Shown piece by piece: positions 8,721 to 16,525 of a stretch of 64,000 nucleotides of DNA (its first letter is position 1; the number at the start of each line of letters is the position of its first letter). This stretch comes from Streptomyces sp. MMG1121. GTDB taxonomy: Bacteria > Actinomycetota > Actinomycetes > Streptomycetales > Streptomycetaceae. The stretch lies in assembly GCF_001280015.1 (NCBI RefSeq), contig NZ_LGDV01000226.1:62001-126000 (forward strand). The letters are read 5' to 3'. A program made the position numbers and the translations under genes. Below the pieces are notes generated by a model. The model was not told the origin of the DNA. It saw nothing but the letters and a program-made list of their open reading frames with translations, and ran no database searches.

Positions 8721-8736
8721 AGTGGTTGAGACCTCT
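8721..8736. promoter_or_regulatory. DasR-like operator (dre) upstream of sugar ABC/GH20 operon
   Basis: AGTGGTTGAGACCTCT matches 13 of 16 positions of the DasR responsive element consensus as I recall it, A(C/G)TGGTCTAGACCA(C/G)T; the three differences lie in the two central bases of the left half and one base of the right arm. It is 91 bp before the binding-protein start. DasR is the GntR repressor of GlcNAc and chitin use in Streptomyces, and the operon encodes a beta-N-acetylhexosaminidase, so the context agrees. Confidence 0.6.
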
Positions 8737-8773
8737 TGTCGGCATGTTCATGTTGTCCATAGCCTCCGTGGTG

Positions 8774-8809
8774 TTGTGCAGAGTGAAACAGTCATTGCAT
8801 ATGCTGCAA
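8774..8809 (+). promoter_or_regulatory. Probable promoter and second inverted repeat of the ABC operon
   Basis: TTGTGC (8774-8779) and CATATG (8798-8803) are 18 bp apart, as -35 and -10. Overlapping the -10 is TTGCA-TATGC-TGCAA (8795-8809), a perfect 5-bp inverted repeat that would let a second regulator act. GGAGGA at 8813-8818 is the ribosome site. Confidence 0.4.
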
Positions 8810-8826
8810 CGCAGGAGGAACGCTGC

Positions 8827-10119
8827 ATGAAGCCGTACGTCTCCCTCGCCGCACTGCTCACCCTCGCCGTCGCCACCGGCTGCGCCCCGCAGACCTCCGC
8901 CAACTCCGCGTCCGACCGGGACGACAAGAGCGGCACCCTGCGGGTGTGGCTCTTCCAGGAGGTCGGCAACGAGCCGAAGCAGAAGGTCGTCGACTCGGTC
9001 GTCGCCGCCTTCGAGAAGGCCCACAAGGGTACGAAGGCCGACGTCGAGTACATCCCCGTCGAGACCCGCGCCCAGCGTGTCAAGGCGGCGTTCAACGACC
9101 CGAAGTCCGCGCCGGACGTCATCGAGTACGGCAACACCGACACCGCCGGCTACGTCCACGACGGCGGACTCCTCGACGTCACCCGGGAGTTCTCCGCCTG
9201 GAGCGAGACCAAGGACACCGACCCGACCGCCCGGCAGTCGGTCACCGTGGCCGACAAGGTCTACGGCGCACCCTTCTACGTCGGCGTCCGCGCCCTGTAC
9301 TACCGCACCGACGTCTTCCGTGAACTCGGCCTGAAACCGCCCAGGTCCCTGGCCGAGCTGGCCACCACGGCCCGTACGATCCGCTCCGCGCGCCCCGATC
9401 TGTACGGCCTGGCCGTCGGCGGCGCCTACACCTACGGCGCCCTGCCCTTCCTGTGGGCGAACGGCGGCGAACTGGCCACCGGCAAGGACGGTTCGTACGC
9501 CGCCGCGATCGACACCGGCGCCGCCCGCAAGGGGATCAAGGCCTACACGGACCTCTTCACCGACGCCAACTGCCCGCCCGCCACCTGCGCGGGCATGGGC
9601 GGCAACGACACGGTGACCGCGTTCGCCGCCGGCAAGGCGGGCATGGCCATCGGCGGCGACTTCAGCCACGCGGCCGTCGAGGCCGGGAAGGCCAAGGGCA
9701 AGTACGCCGTCGTACCGCTGCCCGGTGCGGCCCCCGGCTCGATCGCCCCGGCGTTCGCGGGCGGCAACAACATCGGTGTGCTGAAGAGCACCACGCACCG
9801 CACACTCGCCGTGGACCTCATGGAGCGGCTGGCGTCGAAGAAGACACAGGCGCAGATGTTCGACGCGATGGGCTTCCTGCCGACGTTCTCGGACGTCCGT
9901 GACCGGGCGGCCGCGAAGGAGCCGTTCGTGCGGCCCTTCGTGGCGACCCTGGCCGCCGGCACCAAGTTCGTGCCCGCATCGCCCGCGTGGGCGCAGATCG
10001 ACTCGTCGCTGGTGCTGCCGACGATGTTCCAGGAGGTCGTCAGCGGCAAGAAGAGCGTGGACGCGGCCTCGCGGGAAGCCGCCGGGAAGATGGACGACGC
10101 GTTCGGCTCCGCGGGATGA
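8827..10119 (+). CDS. Sugar ABC transporter substrate-binding lipoprotein
   Basis: A 430-residue extracellular solute-binding protein (family 1). The signal peptide ends in the lipobox VATGC with Cys19 as the lipidation site. The mature part has the cluster-1 sugar-binding pattern (PDVIEYGNTDTAGYVHDGGLLDVT, AFAAGKAGMAIGGDF). It is the first gene of a four-gene operon with two permeases and a GH20 hexosaminidase, so the ligand is probably an N-acetylglucosamine-containing oligosaccharide such as chitobiose. No ATPase gene is present; such Streptomyces systems usually share the MsiK ATPase encoded elsewhere. Confidence 0.92.
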   Translation: MKPYVSLAALLTLAVATGCAPQTSANSASDRDDKSGTLRVWLFQEVGNEPKQKVVDSVVAAFEKAHKGTKADVEYIPVETRAQRVKAAFNDPKSAPDVIEYGNTDTAGYVHDGGLLDVTREFSAWSETKDTDPTARQSVTVADKVYGAPFYVGVRALYYRTDVFRELGLKPPRSLAELATTARTIRSARPDLYGLAVGGAYTYGALPFLWANGGELATGKDGSYAAAIDTGAARKGIKAYTDLFTDANCPPATCAGMGGNDTVTAFAAGKAGMAIGGDFSHAAVEAGKAKGKYAVVPLPGAAPGSIAPAFAGGNNIGVLKSTTHRTLAVDLMERLASKKTQAQMFDAMGFLPTFSDVRDRAAAKEPFVRPFVATLAAGTKFVPASPAWAQIDSSLVLPTMFQEVVSGKKSVDAASREAAGKMDDAFGSAG

Positions 10120-11006
10120 GGACCCCGAGCCGGCGGAACACCGCCGTCCCCTGGCTCTTTCTCGCCCCCGCCCTCGTCGTGCTCGCCGCCCTCCTCGCCT
10201 ACCCCGTGTACCAACTCGGCCTGATCTCGGTCTTCCGGTACACCCAGGCCCAGGTCAGCGGGGGTGAGCCGACCAGCTTCCGGGGGTTCGGGAACTACGC
10301 CGACCTGTTCTCCGACGGGCAGTTCTGGCAGGTGCTGCTGGCCACCGTGGTGTTCGCGGCGGCCTGTGTCGGGTGCACGCTCGCCGTCGGGTGCGCGCTC
10401 GCCGTGCTGCTCACACGCGTGCGTGCCGTGCCCCGGCTGGCGCTGATGCTGGCCGCGCTGGGCGCGTGGGCGACACCGGCGGTCACCGGGTCCACGGTGT
10501 GGCTGTTCCTGTTCGACCCCGACTCCGGGCCGGTGAACCGGGTCCTCGGGCTCGGGGACCACTCGTGGACCTACGGCCGGTACAGCGCGTTCCTGCTGGT
10601 CCTGCTCGAAGTGGTCTGGTGCTCCTTCCCGTTCGTGATGATCACCGTCTACGCCGGGATCCGCGCCGTACCCGCCGAGGTGCTGGAGGCCGCGGCGCTC
10701 GACGGCGCCTCGCCGTGGCGGATCTGGCGTTCCGTGCTCGCACCGATGCTGCGGCCGATCCTCACCGTCGTCACCATCCAGTCGGTCATCTGGGACTTCA
10801 AGGTGTTCACACAGATCTACGTCATGACGAACGGCGGCGGCATCGCGGGCCAGAACCTGGTGCTGAACGTGTACGCCTACCAGAAGGCGTTCGCCTCCTC
10901 GCAGTACGGCCTCGGCTCGGCGATCGGCGTGGTGATGCTGCTGATCCTGCTCGCCGTGACCCTGCTGTATCTGCGCATGCTGCGCCGGCAGGGGGAGGAG
11001 CTGTGA
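10116..11006 (+). CDS. Sugar ABC transporter permease (MalF-like)
   Basis: A 296-residue inner-membrane protein with about six transmembrane helices, starting PWLFLAPALVVLAALLAY. The EAA loop that docks the ATPase is seen in EVLEAAALDGASPWRIWRSV. ATG 10116 overlaps the preceding stop as ATGA, which indicates translational coupling. It pairs with the next permease. Confidence 0.93.
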   Translation: MRTPSRRNTAVPWLFLAPALVVLAALLAYPVYQLGLISVFRYTQAQVSGGEPTSFRGFGNYADLFSDGQFWQVLLATVVFAAACVGCTLAVGCALAVLLTRVRAVPRLALMLAALGAWATPAVTGSTVWLFLFDPDSGPVNRVLGLGDHSWTYGRYSAFLLVLLEVVWCSFPFVMITVYAGIRAVPAEVLEAAALDGASPWRIWRSVLAPMLRPILTVVTIQSVIWDFKVFTQIYVMTNGGGIAGQNLVLNVYAYQKAFASSQYGLGSAIGVVMLLILLAVTLLYLRMLRRQGEEL

Positions 11007-11827
11007 GGCGGCCCTGGAGACTGTGTGCGGAGGGGGTGGCGCTGCTCGTCGCCGTCGTCGTGGCGTTCCCCCTGTACTGGATGGTGCTCAGCGCCTTCAA
11101 ACCGGCCGGGGAGATCCGTTCGGCCGAGCCGCGGCCGTGGACCTGGGCGCCCTCCCTGGACTCGTTCCGGCGGGTGTTCGGACAGCAGGAATTCGGCCGG
11201 TACTTCGTCAACAGCCTGGTGGTGGCGTGCAGTGTGGTGATCGCCTCGGCGCTCATCGCGTTTCTCGCCGCGACCGCCGTCACACGATTCCGTTTCCGCT
11301 TCCGGACGACCCTGCTGATCATGTTCCTGGTGGCCCAGATGGTGCCCGTGGAAGCCCTCACGATCCCGCTGTTCTTCCTCATGCGGGACTTCGGTCAGTT
11401 GAACACGCTCGGCTCGCTGATCCTGCCCCACATCGCCTTCTCGCTGCCCTTCGCGATCTGGATGCTGAGGGGGTTCGTGAAAGCGGTTCCGGAGGCCCTG
11501 GAGGAGGCCGCCCACCTCGACGGGGCGAGCCGTGCGCGATTCCTGTGGCAGATCCTTTTCCCGCTCGTCCTGCCCGGTCTGGTGGCCACGAGCGTGTTTT
11601 CCTTCATCTCGGCCTGGAACGACTTCCTGTTCGCCAAGTCCTTCATCATCAGCGACACCTCACAGTCGACCCTGCCGATGGCCCTGCTGGTGTTCTACAA
11701 ACCGGACGACCCGGACTGGGGCGGGGTCATGGCCGCGTCCACGGTGATGACGATTCCGGTGCTGGTCTTCTTCGTACTCGTACAGCGACGTCTGGTCTCC
11801 GGACTGGGCGGAGCGGTAAAGGACTGA
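11003..11827 (+). CDS. Sugar ABC transporter permease (MalG-like)
   Basis: A 274-residue permease with six predicted helices and an EAA motif (EALEEAAHLDGASRARFLWQ). The GTG at 11003 overlaps the stop of the first permease in a GTGA junction. Typical MalG features include the VFPLYWM-like first helix and NDFLFAKSF near the C-terminus. It forms the heterodimeric pore with the preceding gene product. Confidence 0.93.
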   Translation: MRRPWRLCAEGVALLVAVVVAFPLYWMVLSAFKPAGEIRSAEPRPWTWAPSLDSFRRVFGQQEFGRYFVNSLVVACSVVIASALIAFLAATAVTRFRFRFRTTLLIMFLVAQMVPVEALTIPLFFLMRDFGQLNTLGSLILPHIAFSLPFAIWMLRGFVKAVPEALEEAAHLDGASRARFLWQILFPLVLPGLVATSVFSFISAWNDFLFAKSFIISDTSQSTLPMALLVFYKPDDPDWGGVMAASTVMTIPVLVFFVLVQRRLVSGLGGAVKD

Positions 11828-11828
11828 C

Positions 11829-13544
11829 ATGAGCGACGACACGAACGACGACAAGCGGTTCCTCTTCCCGGACCCCGATGTGGCGCTGGTCCCGGCGCCG
11901 AGCCGGGTGTCCGCCTCGCTGCCCGGCGGTGGCACCGGGCACGTCATCGACGCCGATACGGAGATCGACGCCGCCGAGGGCACCGAGCGGGTGGCGCAGT
12001 GGCTGCGCGCGACCGTCGGCGCGGCGACCGGATTCCCGCTGCGCCCGCACCGCCGCAACGTGAACCGCGTCCTGCTGCGGATCGTGCCCTCGCTCGCCGG
12101 GGAACTCGGCAGTCCCGAGGCCTATCGGCTGTGCGCCGACGGCTCCCTCATCGCGATCGACGGCGCGAGCGAGACAGGCCTGTTCTGGGGTGCGCAGACC
12201 TTCCGTCAACTGCTGGGCCCGGAGGCCTTCCGGCGCGCCCCGGTCGCCCGCCGGCAGCAGTGGGAGTTCCCCGCGGTCACCATCCACGACGCGCCCCGAT
12301 TCCGCTGGCGAGGTCTTCTCCTCGACGTCGCCCGGCACTTCATGCCCAAGGAAGACGTGCTGCGCTACCTCGACCTGATGGCCGCGCACAAACTCAACGT
12401 CTTCCACTTCCATCTGACCGACGACCAGGGCTGGCGCATCGAGATCAAGCGCTACCCGAAGCTCACCGAGACCGCCTCCTGGCGGGCACGGTCGAAATTC
12501 GGTCACCGGGCCTCCCCGCGGTGGGAGGAGAAGCCGCACGGGGGTTACTACACCCAGGACGACATCCGCGAGATCGTCGCCTACGCCGCCGAGCGGCATA
12601 TCGCCGTCGTCCCGGAAATCGACGTACCGGGCCACTCGCAGGCCGCCATCGCCGCGTACCCGGAACTCGGCAACACCGACGTCATCGACACCACCGCCCT
12701 CACCGTCTGGGACAACTGGGGGATCTCCGCCAACGTACTCGCCCCCACCGACACCACCCTGCGTTTCTACGAGGGGGTGTTCGAGGAGGTCCTGGAGCTG
12801 TTCCCGGCGGACGCCGTTCAGTCCTCGCCGTTCTCCTCGTTCGTGCACGTCGGCGGTGACGAATGCCGCAAGGAGCAGTGGACCGAGTCGGTGACCGCGA
12901 AGACCCGGATCGCGGATCTCGGTCTCACCGACGAGGACGCGTTGCAGTCGTGGTTCATCGGGCACTTCGACGCGTGGCTCTCCGCGCGCGGGCGCCGGCT
13001 CATCGGCTGGGACGAGATCCTGGAGGGCGGCCTCGCCGAGGGGGCCGCGGTGTCGTCCTGGCGCGGCTACGGCGGCGGGATCGCGGCCGCGCGGGCCGGT
13101 CACGACGTCGTCATGTGCCCGGAGCAGTACGTGTATCTGGACCACCGTCAGGCCCCGGGCGAGGACGAGCCGGTGCCGATCGGCTTCGTGCGCACCCTGG
13201 AGGACGTCTACCGGTTCGAACCCGTTCCGGACGGGCTCACCGAGGCGGAGGCCCGGCAGGTGCTGGGCACCCAGGCCAACGTCTGGACCGAGGTGCTGGA
13301 GGACACCGCGCGCGTGGACTACCAGACCTTCCCCCGGCTCGCGGCCTTCGCGGAGGTCGCCTGGAGCCGGCTGCCCGCCCCCGCGGAACGGGACTTCGCC
13401 GGCTTCGAACGCCGGATGGCCGCCCACTACGGTCGACTTGACGCCCTCGGGGTCGCCTACCGGCCACCCGCCGGACCCCGGCCGTGGCAGCGGCGGCCCG
13501 GTGTCCTCGGCCGACCCCTCGAGGGGCCGCCGCCGAACAAGTGA
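11829..13544 (+). CDS. Glycoside hydrolase family 20 beta-N-acetylhexosaminidase
   Basis: Releases terminal GlcNAc (or GalNAc) from chitooligosaccharides by substrate-assisted catalysis. The 571-residue protein has an N-terminal GH20b-like domain (to about 150) and a TIM barrel with RGLLLDVARHFMPKEDVL, HLTDDQGWRIEI and the catalytic Asp-Glu pair in HVGGDECRKEQW (D344-E345). No signal peptide is visible, so it probably acts in the cytoplasm on imported sugars. It starts one base after the permease stop. A DasR-like site lies upstream of the operon. Confidence 0.93.
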   Translation: MSDDTNDDKRFLFPDPDVALVPAPSRVSASLPGGGTGHVIDADTEIDAAEGTERVAQWLRATVGAATGFPLRPHRRNVNRVLLRIVPSLAGELGSPEAYRLCADGSLIAIDGASETGLFWGAQTFRQLLGPEAFRRAPVARRQQWEFPAVTIHDAPRFRWRGLLLDVARHFMPKEDVLRYLDLMAAHKLNVFHFHLTDDQGWRIEIKRYPKLTETASWRARSKFGHRASPRWEEKPHGGYYTQDDIREIVAYAAERHIAVVPEIDVPGHSQAAIAAYPELGNTDVIDTTALTVWDNWGISANVLAPTDTTLRFYEGVFEEVLELFPADAVQSSPFSSFVHVGGDECRKEQWTESVTAKTRIADLGLTDEDALQSWFIGHFDAWLSARGRRLIGWDEILEGGLAEGAAVSSWRGYGGGIAAARAGHDVVMCPEQYVYLDHRQAPGEDEPVPIGFVRTLEDVYRFEPVPDGLTEAEARQVLGTQANVWTEVLEDTARVDYQTFPRLAAFAEVAWSRLPAPAERDFAGFERRMAAHYGRLDALGVAYRPPAGPRPWQRRPGVLGRPLEGPPPNK

Positions 13545-13784
13545 CCGCCCCGAACGCGTGGTGAAAAACGCGCCAAGAGTCACCGAAGAGTGTCAATCGG
13601 TGCGCACGGGTGATGCCGTATGAAAACGGACCATCTCCGCGATGAAGTGGGCGAATGCCTCCTAGCGGACCCCCGCGTTCGGTCGTTGCGAAGATGTGCC
13701 AGAGTTGCCACGTCCGCCCTGTGTGCACGTACCGTACGGCCACACAGGTGGGACCAGGTGGGGCAGCGGGAAGGGGCAGCCGGT

Positions 13785-14678
13785 TTGACCACGCACGCAC
13801 CGCAGGCGGCGCAGGCCGTCACGCTGCCCACGACGCTGGACGAGGCGGTGGCGGCCCTCGGCGCCGTGCCCACTGCCGTGCCCGTCGCGGGCGGCACCGA
13901 TCTGATGGCCGCCGTCAACTCCGGCCAGCTCAGGCCCGCCGCCCTGGTGGGCCTCGGGCGGATCAGCGAGATCCGCGGCTGGCAGTACCAGGACGGCCAC
14001 GCGCTGCTCGGCGCGGGCCTCACGCATGCGCGCATGGGCCGCCCCGACTTCGCGGCCCTGATCCCGGCGCTCGCCGCCGCCGCGCGTGCCGCGGGCCCGC
14101 CGCACATCCGCAACGCGGGCACCCTGGGCGGCAACATCGCCTCGGCCGCGCCGACGGGCGACGCGCTGCCGGTCCTCGCCGCCCTGGAGGCGACACTGAT
14201 CATCGCGGGCCCGGGCGGAGCCCGCCGGGAGATCCCCGTGTCGCACCTGCTGGCCGGCATGGAGATGCTGCGCGGCGGCGAACTCATCGGCTACGTGCGC
14301 GTACCGCTGCTGCACGCCCCGCAGGTCTTCCTGAAGGCGACCGGACGCACCGGCCCGGGCCGCGCGCTGGCCTCCGTGGCCCTCGTCCTCGACCCCGCCC
14401 GGCGCGGAGTGCGGTGCGCCGTCGGCGCCATAGCGCCGATGCCGCTCAGGCCCCTGGAGGCCGAGCAGTGGGTCTCGCAGCTGATCGACTGGGACAACGA
14501 CCGCGCGCTCGTACCGGAGGCGCTGAGCGCCTTCGGCGAGTACGTCGCCGCGGCCTGCATCCCGGACCCGGCACCGGAGCCCGACGGCTCGGTGCCCGCG
14601 CTTCCGCCCGCCGTACTGCACCTGCGGCGCAGCGTCGCCGCACTGGCCCGACGAGCACTGGGGAGGGCGCTGTCGTGA
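13785..14678 (+). CDS. Molybdenum hydroxylase FAD-binding subunit (XDH/CO dehydrogenase medium-chain type)
   Basis: A 297-residue FAD_binding_5 protein that carries electrons from the iron-sulfur subunit. The FAD motifs VPVAGGTDLMAAV and IRNAGTLGGNIASAAPTGDALP are clear; the C-terminal CO-dehydrogenase flavoprotein domain follows. The start is uncertain: TTG 13785 is preceded by GGGAAGGGG (13768-13776) and gives TTHAPQAAQAVTLP; an upstream ATG at 13620 would add 55 arginine-rich residues unlike the family and is rejected. GTG of the next gene overlaps its stop. Confidence 0.85.
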   Translation: MTTHAPQAAQAVTLPTTLDEAVAALGAVPTAVPVAGGTDLMAAVNSGQLRPAALVGLGRISEIRGWQYQDGHALLGAGLTHARMGRPDFAALIPALAAAARAAGPPHIRNAGTLGGNIASAAPTGDALPVLAALEATLIIAGPGGARREIPVSHLLAGMEMLRGGELIGYVRVPLLHAPQVFLKATGRTGPGRALASVALVLDPARRGVRCAVGAIAPMPLRPLEAEQWVSQLIDWDNDRALVPEALSAFGEYVAAACIPDPAPEPDGSVPALPPAVLHLRRSVAALARRALGRALS

Positions 14679-16525
14679 CCGACGACCAGCACGGAGAGGG
14701 TACGTCCCAGGGCGGCGGCCGCTGGGACCCGCTGCCCCAGGGCGACTACGACGACGGCGCCACCGCCTTCGTCAAGCTCCCCGAGGGCGGCATCGACGCC
14801 CTGCTGTCCGGCGACAGCCCGCTGGCCGCGCCCGGTCACGGCTATGTGCCGCCGCGCATAACGGTCGCCCCCGGCACCGGCGACCCCGCCGCGACCGGCA
14901 CCTGGGCCGCGCCCGCGGGCGGCACCGAGTGGCCGGACCCGAACGCGGCGCCCCCGGCGCAGGCCGTGGACGACCGGTTCACCTACCAGCCCGGCGCGAC
15001 CCAGCAGTGGACCTTCGAGGAGCCCGCCGCCCCGGCCGCCGGGCACGACGTCACCGGACAGTGGTCCATCCCCGTCGCCGGTGGCGATCTTCCGGACGAA
15101 TCGGGTGAGTTCACCACGTCCGCCCTGGTCGAGCAGTGGGGCGGCACCCCGCCTGCGACCCTGCCGGGCGGCGCGTCCGCACCCTGGGCGCCGCAGGACA
15201 CCGGCCGGCCCTGGGACCACCCCGAGGAGCAGCGGACCCCGGGGCACCCCCTGCCCGACCACACCGGCGCACACCCGGCGGGCGACCCGGCGGCACAGGC
15301 GTACGCGGAGGAGGAGCGGTACGGCCACGAGCCGGTCGGCCAGGAACACGCCGGTCACGAGTCGGCCGGTCAGGGTCCGGCCGAGCACGGTGCCGCCGGT
15401 CACCGGGGCACCGGGCACGCGGAGCCCGACCGGGCGGACGCCGGTCACGTGGAGGCCGGTCACACCGGCGAGTTCGGCGAGTTCGGCGACTTGGCCGAGC
15501 CCGTCGAACCGGAAGCCGTGCGACCGGCGGACGGCCACGCCCCCGCAAACGCCCCTGAGCGCCTCGCTGACGGCCCTGCGGGCCACGAGGAACCCATGAG
15601 CCCGGCGGCGGCCCCGCAGGCCGCCGCACCGCCCGCCACGGCCGACGCGGGGGACGCCACCGCCCCGGACCCGGCCGCCGACGCGCCCGGGGCCGTCGTA
15701 CCGGCGGCGGACGACACACCCGGGAGCGGCACCGAAGAGGCCGGCGAGGAGCCCGCGCCCGCGCGCGAGTCGGCCGCCGCCGAGGAGCACGCCGCGCCGC
15801 TCCCGCCGAACGACGACCACCCCCTCGCCTCCTACGTCCTGCGCGTCAACGGCGCCGACCGCCCGGTCACGGACGCCTGGATCGGCGAGTCGCTGCTGTA
15901 CGTCCTGCGCGAACGGCTCGGCCTCGCGGGCGCCAAGGACGGCTGCTCGCAGGGCGAGTGCGGCGCCTGCAACGTCCAGGTCGACGGCCGTCTGGTCGCC
16001 TCCTGCCTGGTCCCGGCGGTCACCGCGGCCGGCAGCGAGGTGCGCACCGTCGAGGGCCTCGCCGCCGACGGGCAGCCCTCCGACGTGCAGCGCGCGCTCG
16101 CCCGGTGCGGTGCCGTGCAGTGCGGCTTCTGCGTGCCGGGCATGGCGATGACCGTGCACGACCTGCTGGAGGGCAACCCCGCGCCGACCGAGCTGGAGAC
16201 CCGGCAGGCGCTGTGCGGCAACCTGTGCCGCTGCTCCGGCTACCGGGGCGTCGTGGACGCCGTCCAGGAGGTCGTGGCCGAACGCGAGGCCGCGCACGCG
16301 GGCGGCGGTGAGACCGGCGCGGACGAGGCACGTATCCCGCACCAGGCGGGCCCCGGCTCCGGCGGCGTCCACCCGTCGGCGTTCGAGGCGCCCGGCGCGT
16401 TCGACACCCCGCAGGCCGCCTCCGGCGGCTACGGCGACGCACCGGATCCCTACGGCGCGCCCGACCCGTACGGCACTCCGGGACCGCACGACCAGCACTA
16501 CGGCCAGGACGGAGGCCAGGCGTGA
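14675..16525 (+). CDS. Molybdenum hydroxylase 2Fe-2S subunit with 380-residue low-complexity N-terminal extension
   Basis: The enzymatic part lies at about 382-538: a plant-type [2Fe-2S] domain with GCSQGECGACNVQVDG and a second cluster domain with CGFCVPGM and CGNLCRCSGYRG, as in xanthine dehydrogenase small subunits (usually 160-200 residues). Before it are about 380 residues of Ala/Pro/Gly/Glu-rich sequence, with a Gly-His repeat zone near 217-272 (GHEPVG, GHESAG, GHRGTG, GHVEAG). A 75-residue tail with DPYGAPDPYG repeats follows. GTG 14675 overlaps the upstream stop, and no break separates extension from domain. The extension is absent from model enzymes; its role is unknown. Confidence 0.88.
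   Translation: MTDDQHGEGTSQGGGRWDPLPQGDYDDGATAFVKLPEGGIDALLSGDSPLAAPGHGYVPPRITVAPGTGDPAATGTWAAPAGGTEWPDPNAAPPAQAVDDRFTYQPGATQQWTFEEPAAPAAGHDVTGQWSIPVAGGDLPDESGEFTTSALVEQWGGTPPATLPGGASAPWAPQDTGRPWDHPEEQRTPGHPLPDHTGAHPAGDPAAQAYAEEERYGHEPVGQEHAGHESAGQGPAEHGAAGHRGTGHAEPDRADAGHVEAGHTGEFGEFGDLAEPVEPEAVRPADGHAPANAPERLADGPAGHEEPMSPAAAPQAAAPPATADAGDATAPDPAADAPGAVVPAADDTPGSGTEEAGEEPAPARESAAAEEHAAPLPPNDDHPLASYVLRVNGADRPVTDAWIGESLLYVLRERLGLAGAKDGCSQGECGACNVQVDGRLVASCLVPAVTAAGSEVRTVEGLAADGQPSDVQRALARCGAVQCGFCVPGMAMTVHDLLEGNPAPTELETRQALCGNLCRCSGYRGVVDAVQEVVAEREAAHAGGGETGADEARIPHQAGPGSGGVHPSAFEAPGAFDTPQAASGGYGDAPDPYGAPDPYGTPGPHDQHYGQDGGQA

Noticed and set aside
13620..13784. Upstream start (ATG 13620) for the FAD subunit
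   Set aside because: It would add 55 arginine-rich residues not found in the family; TTG 13785 has a strong ribosome site.
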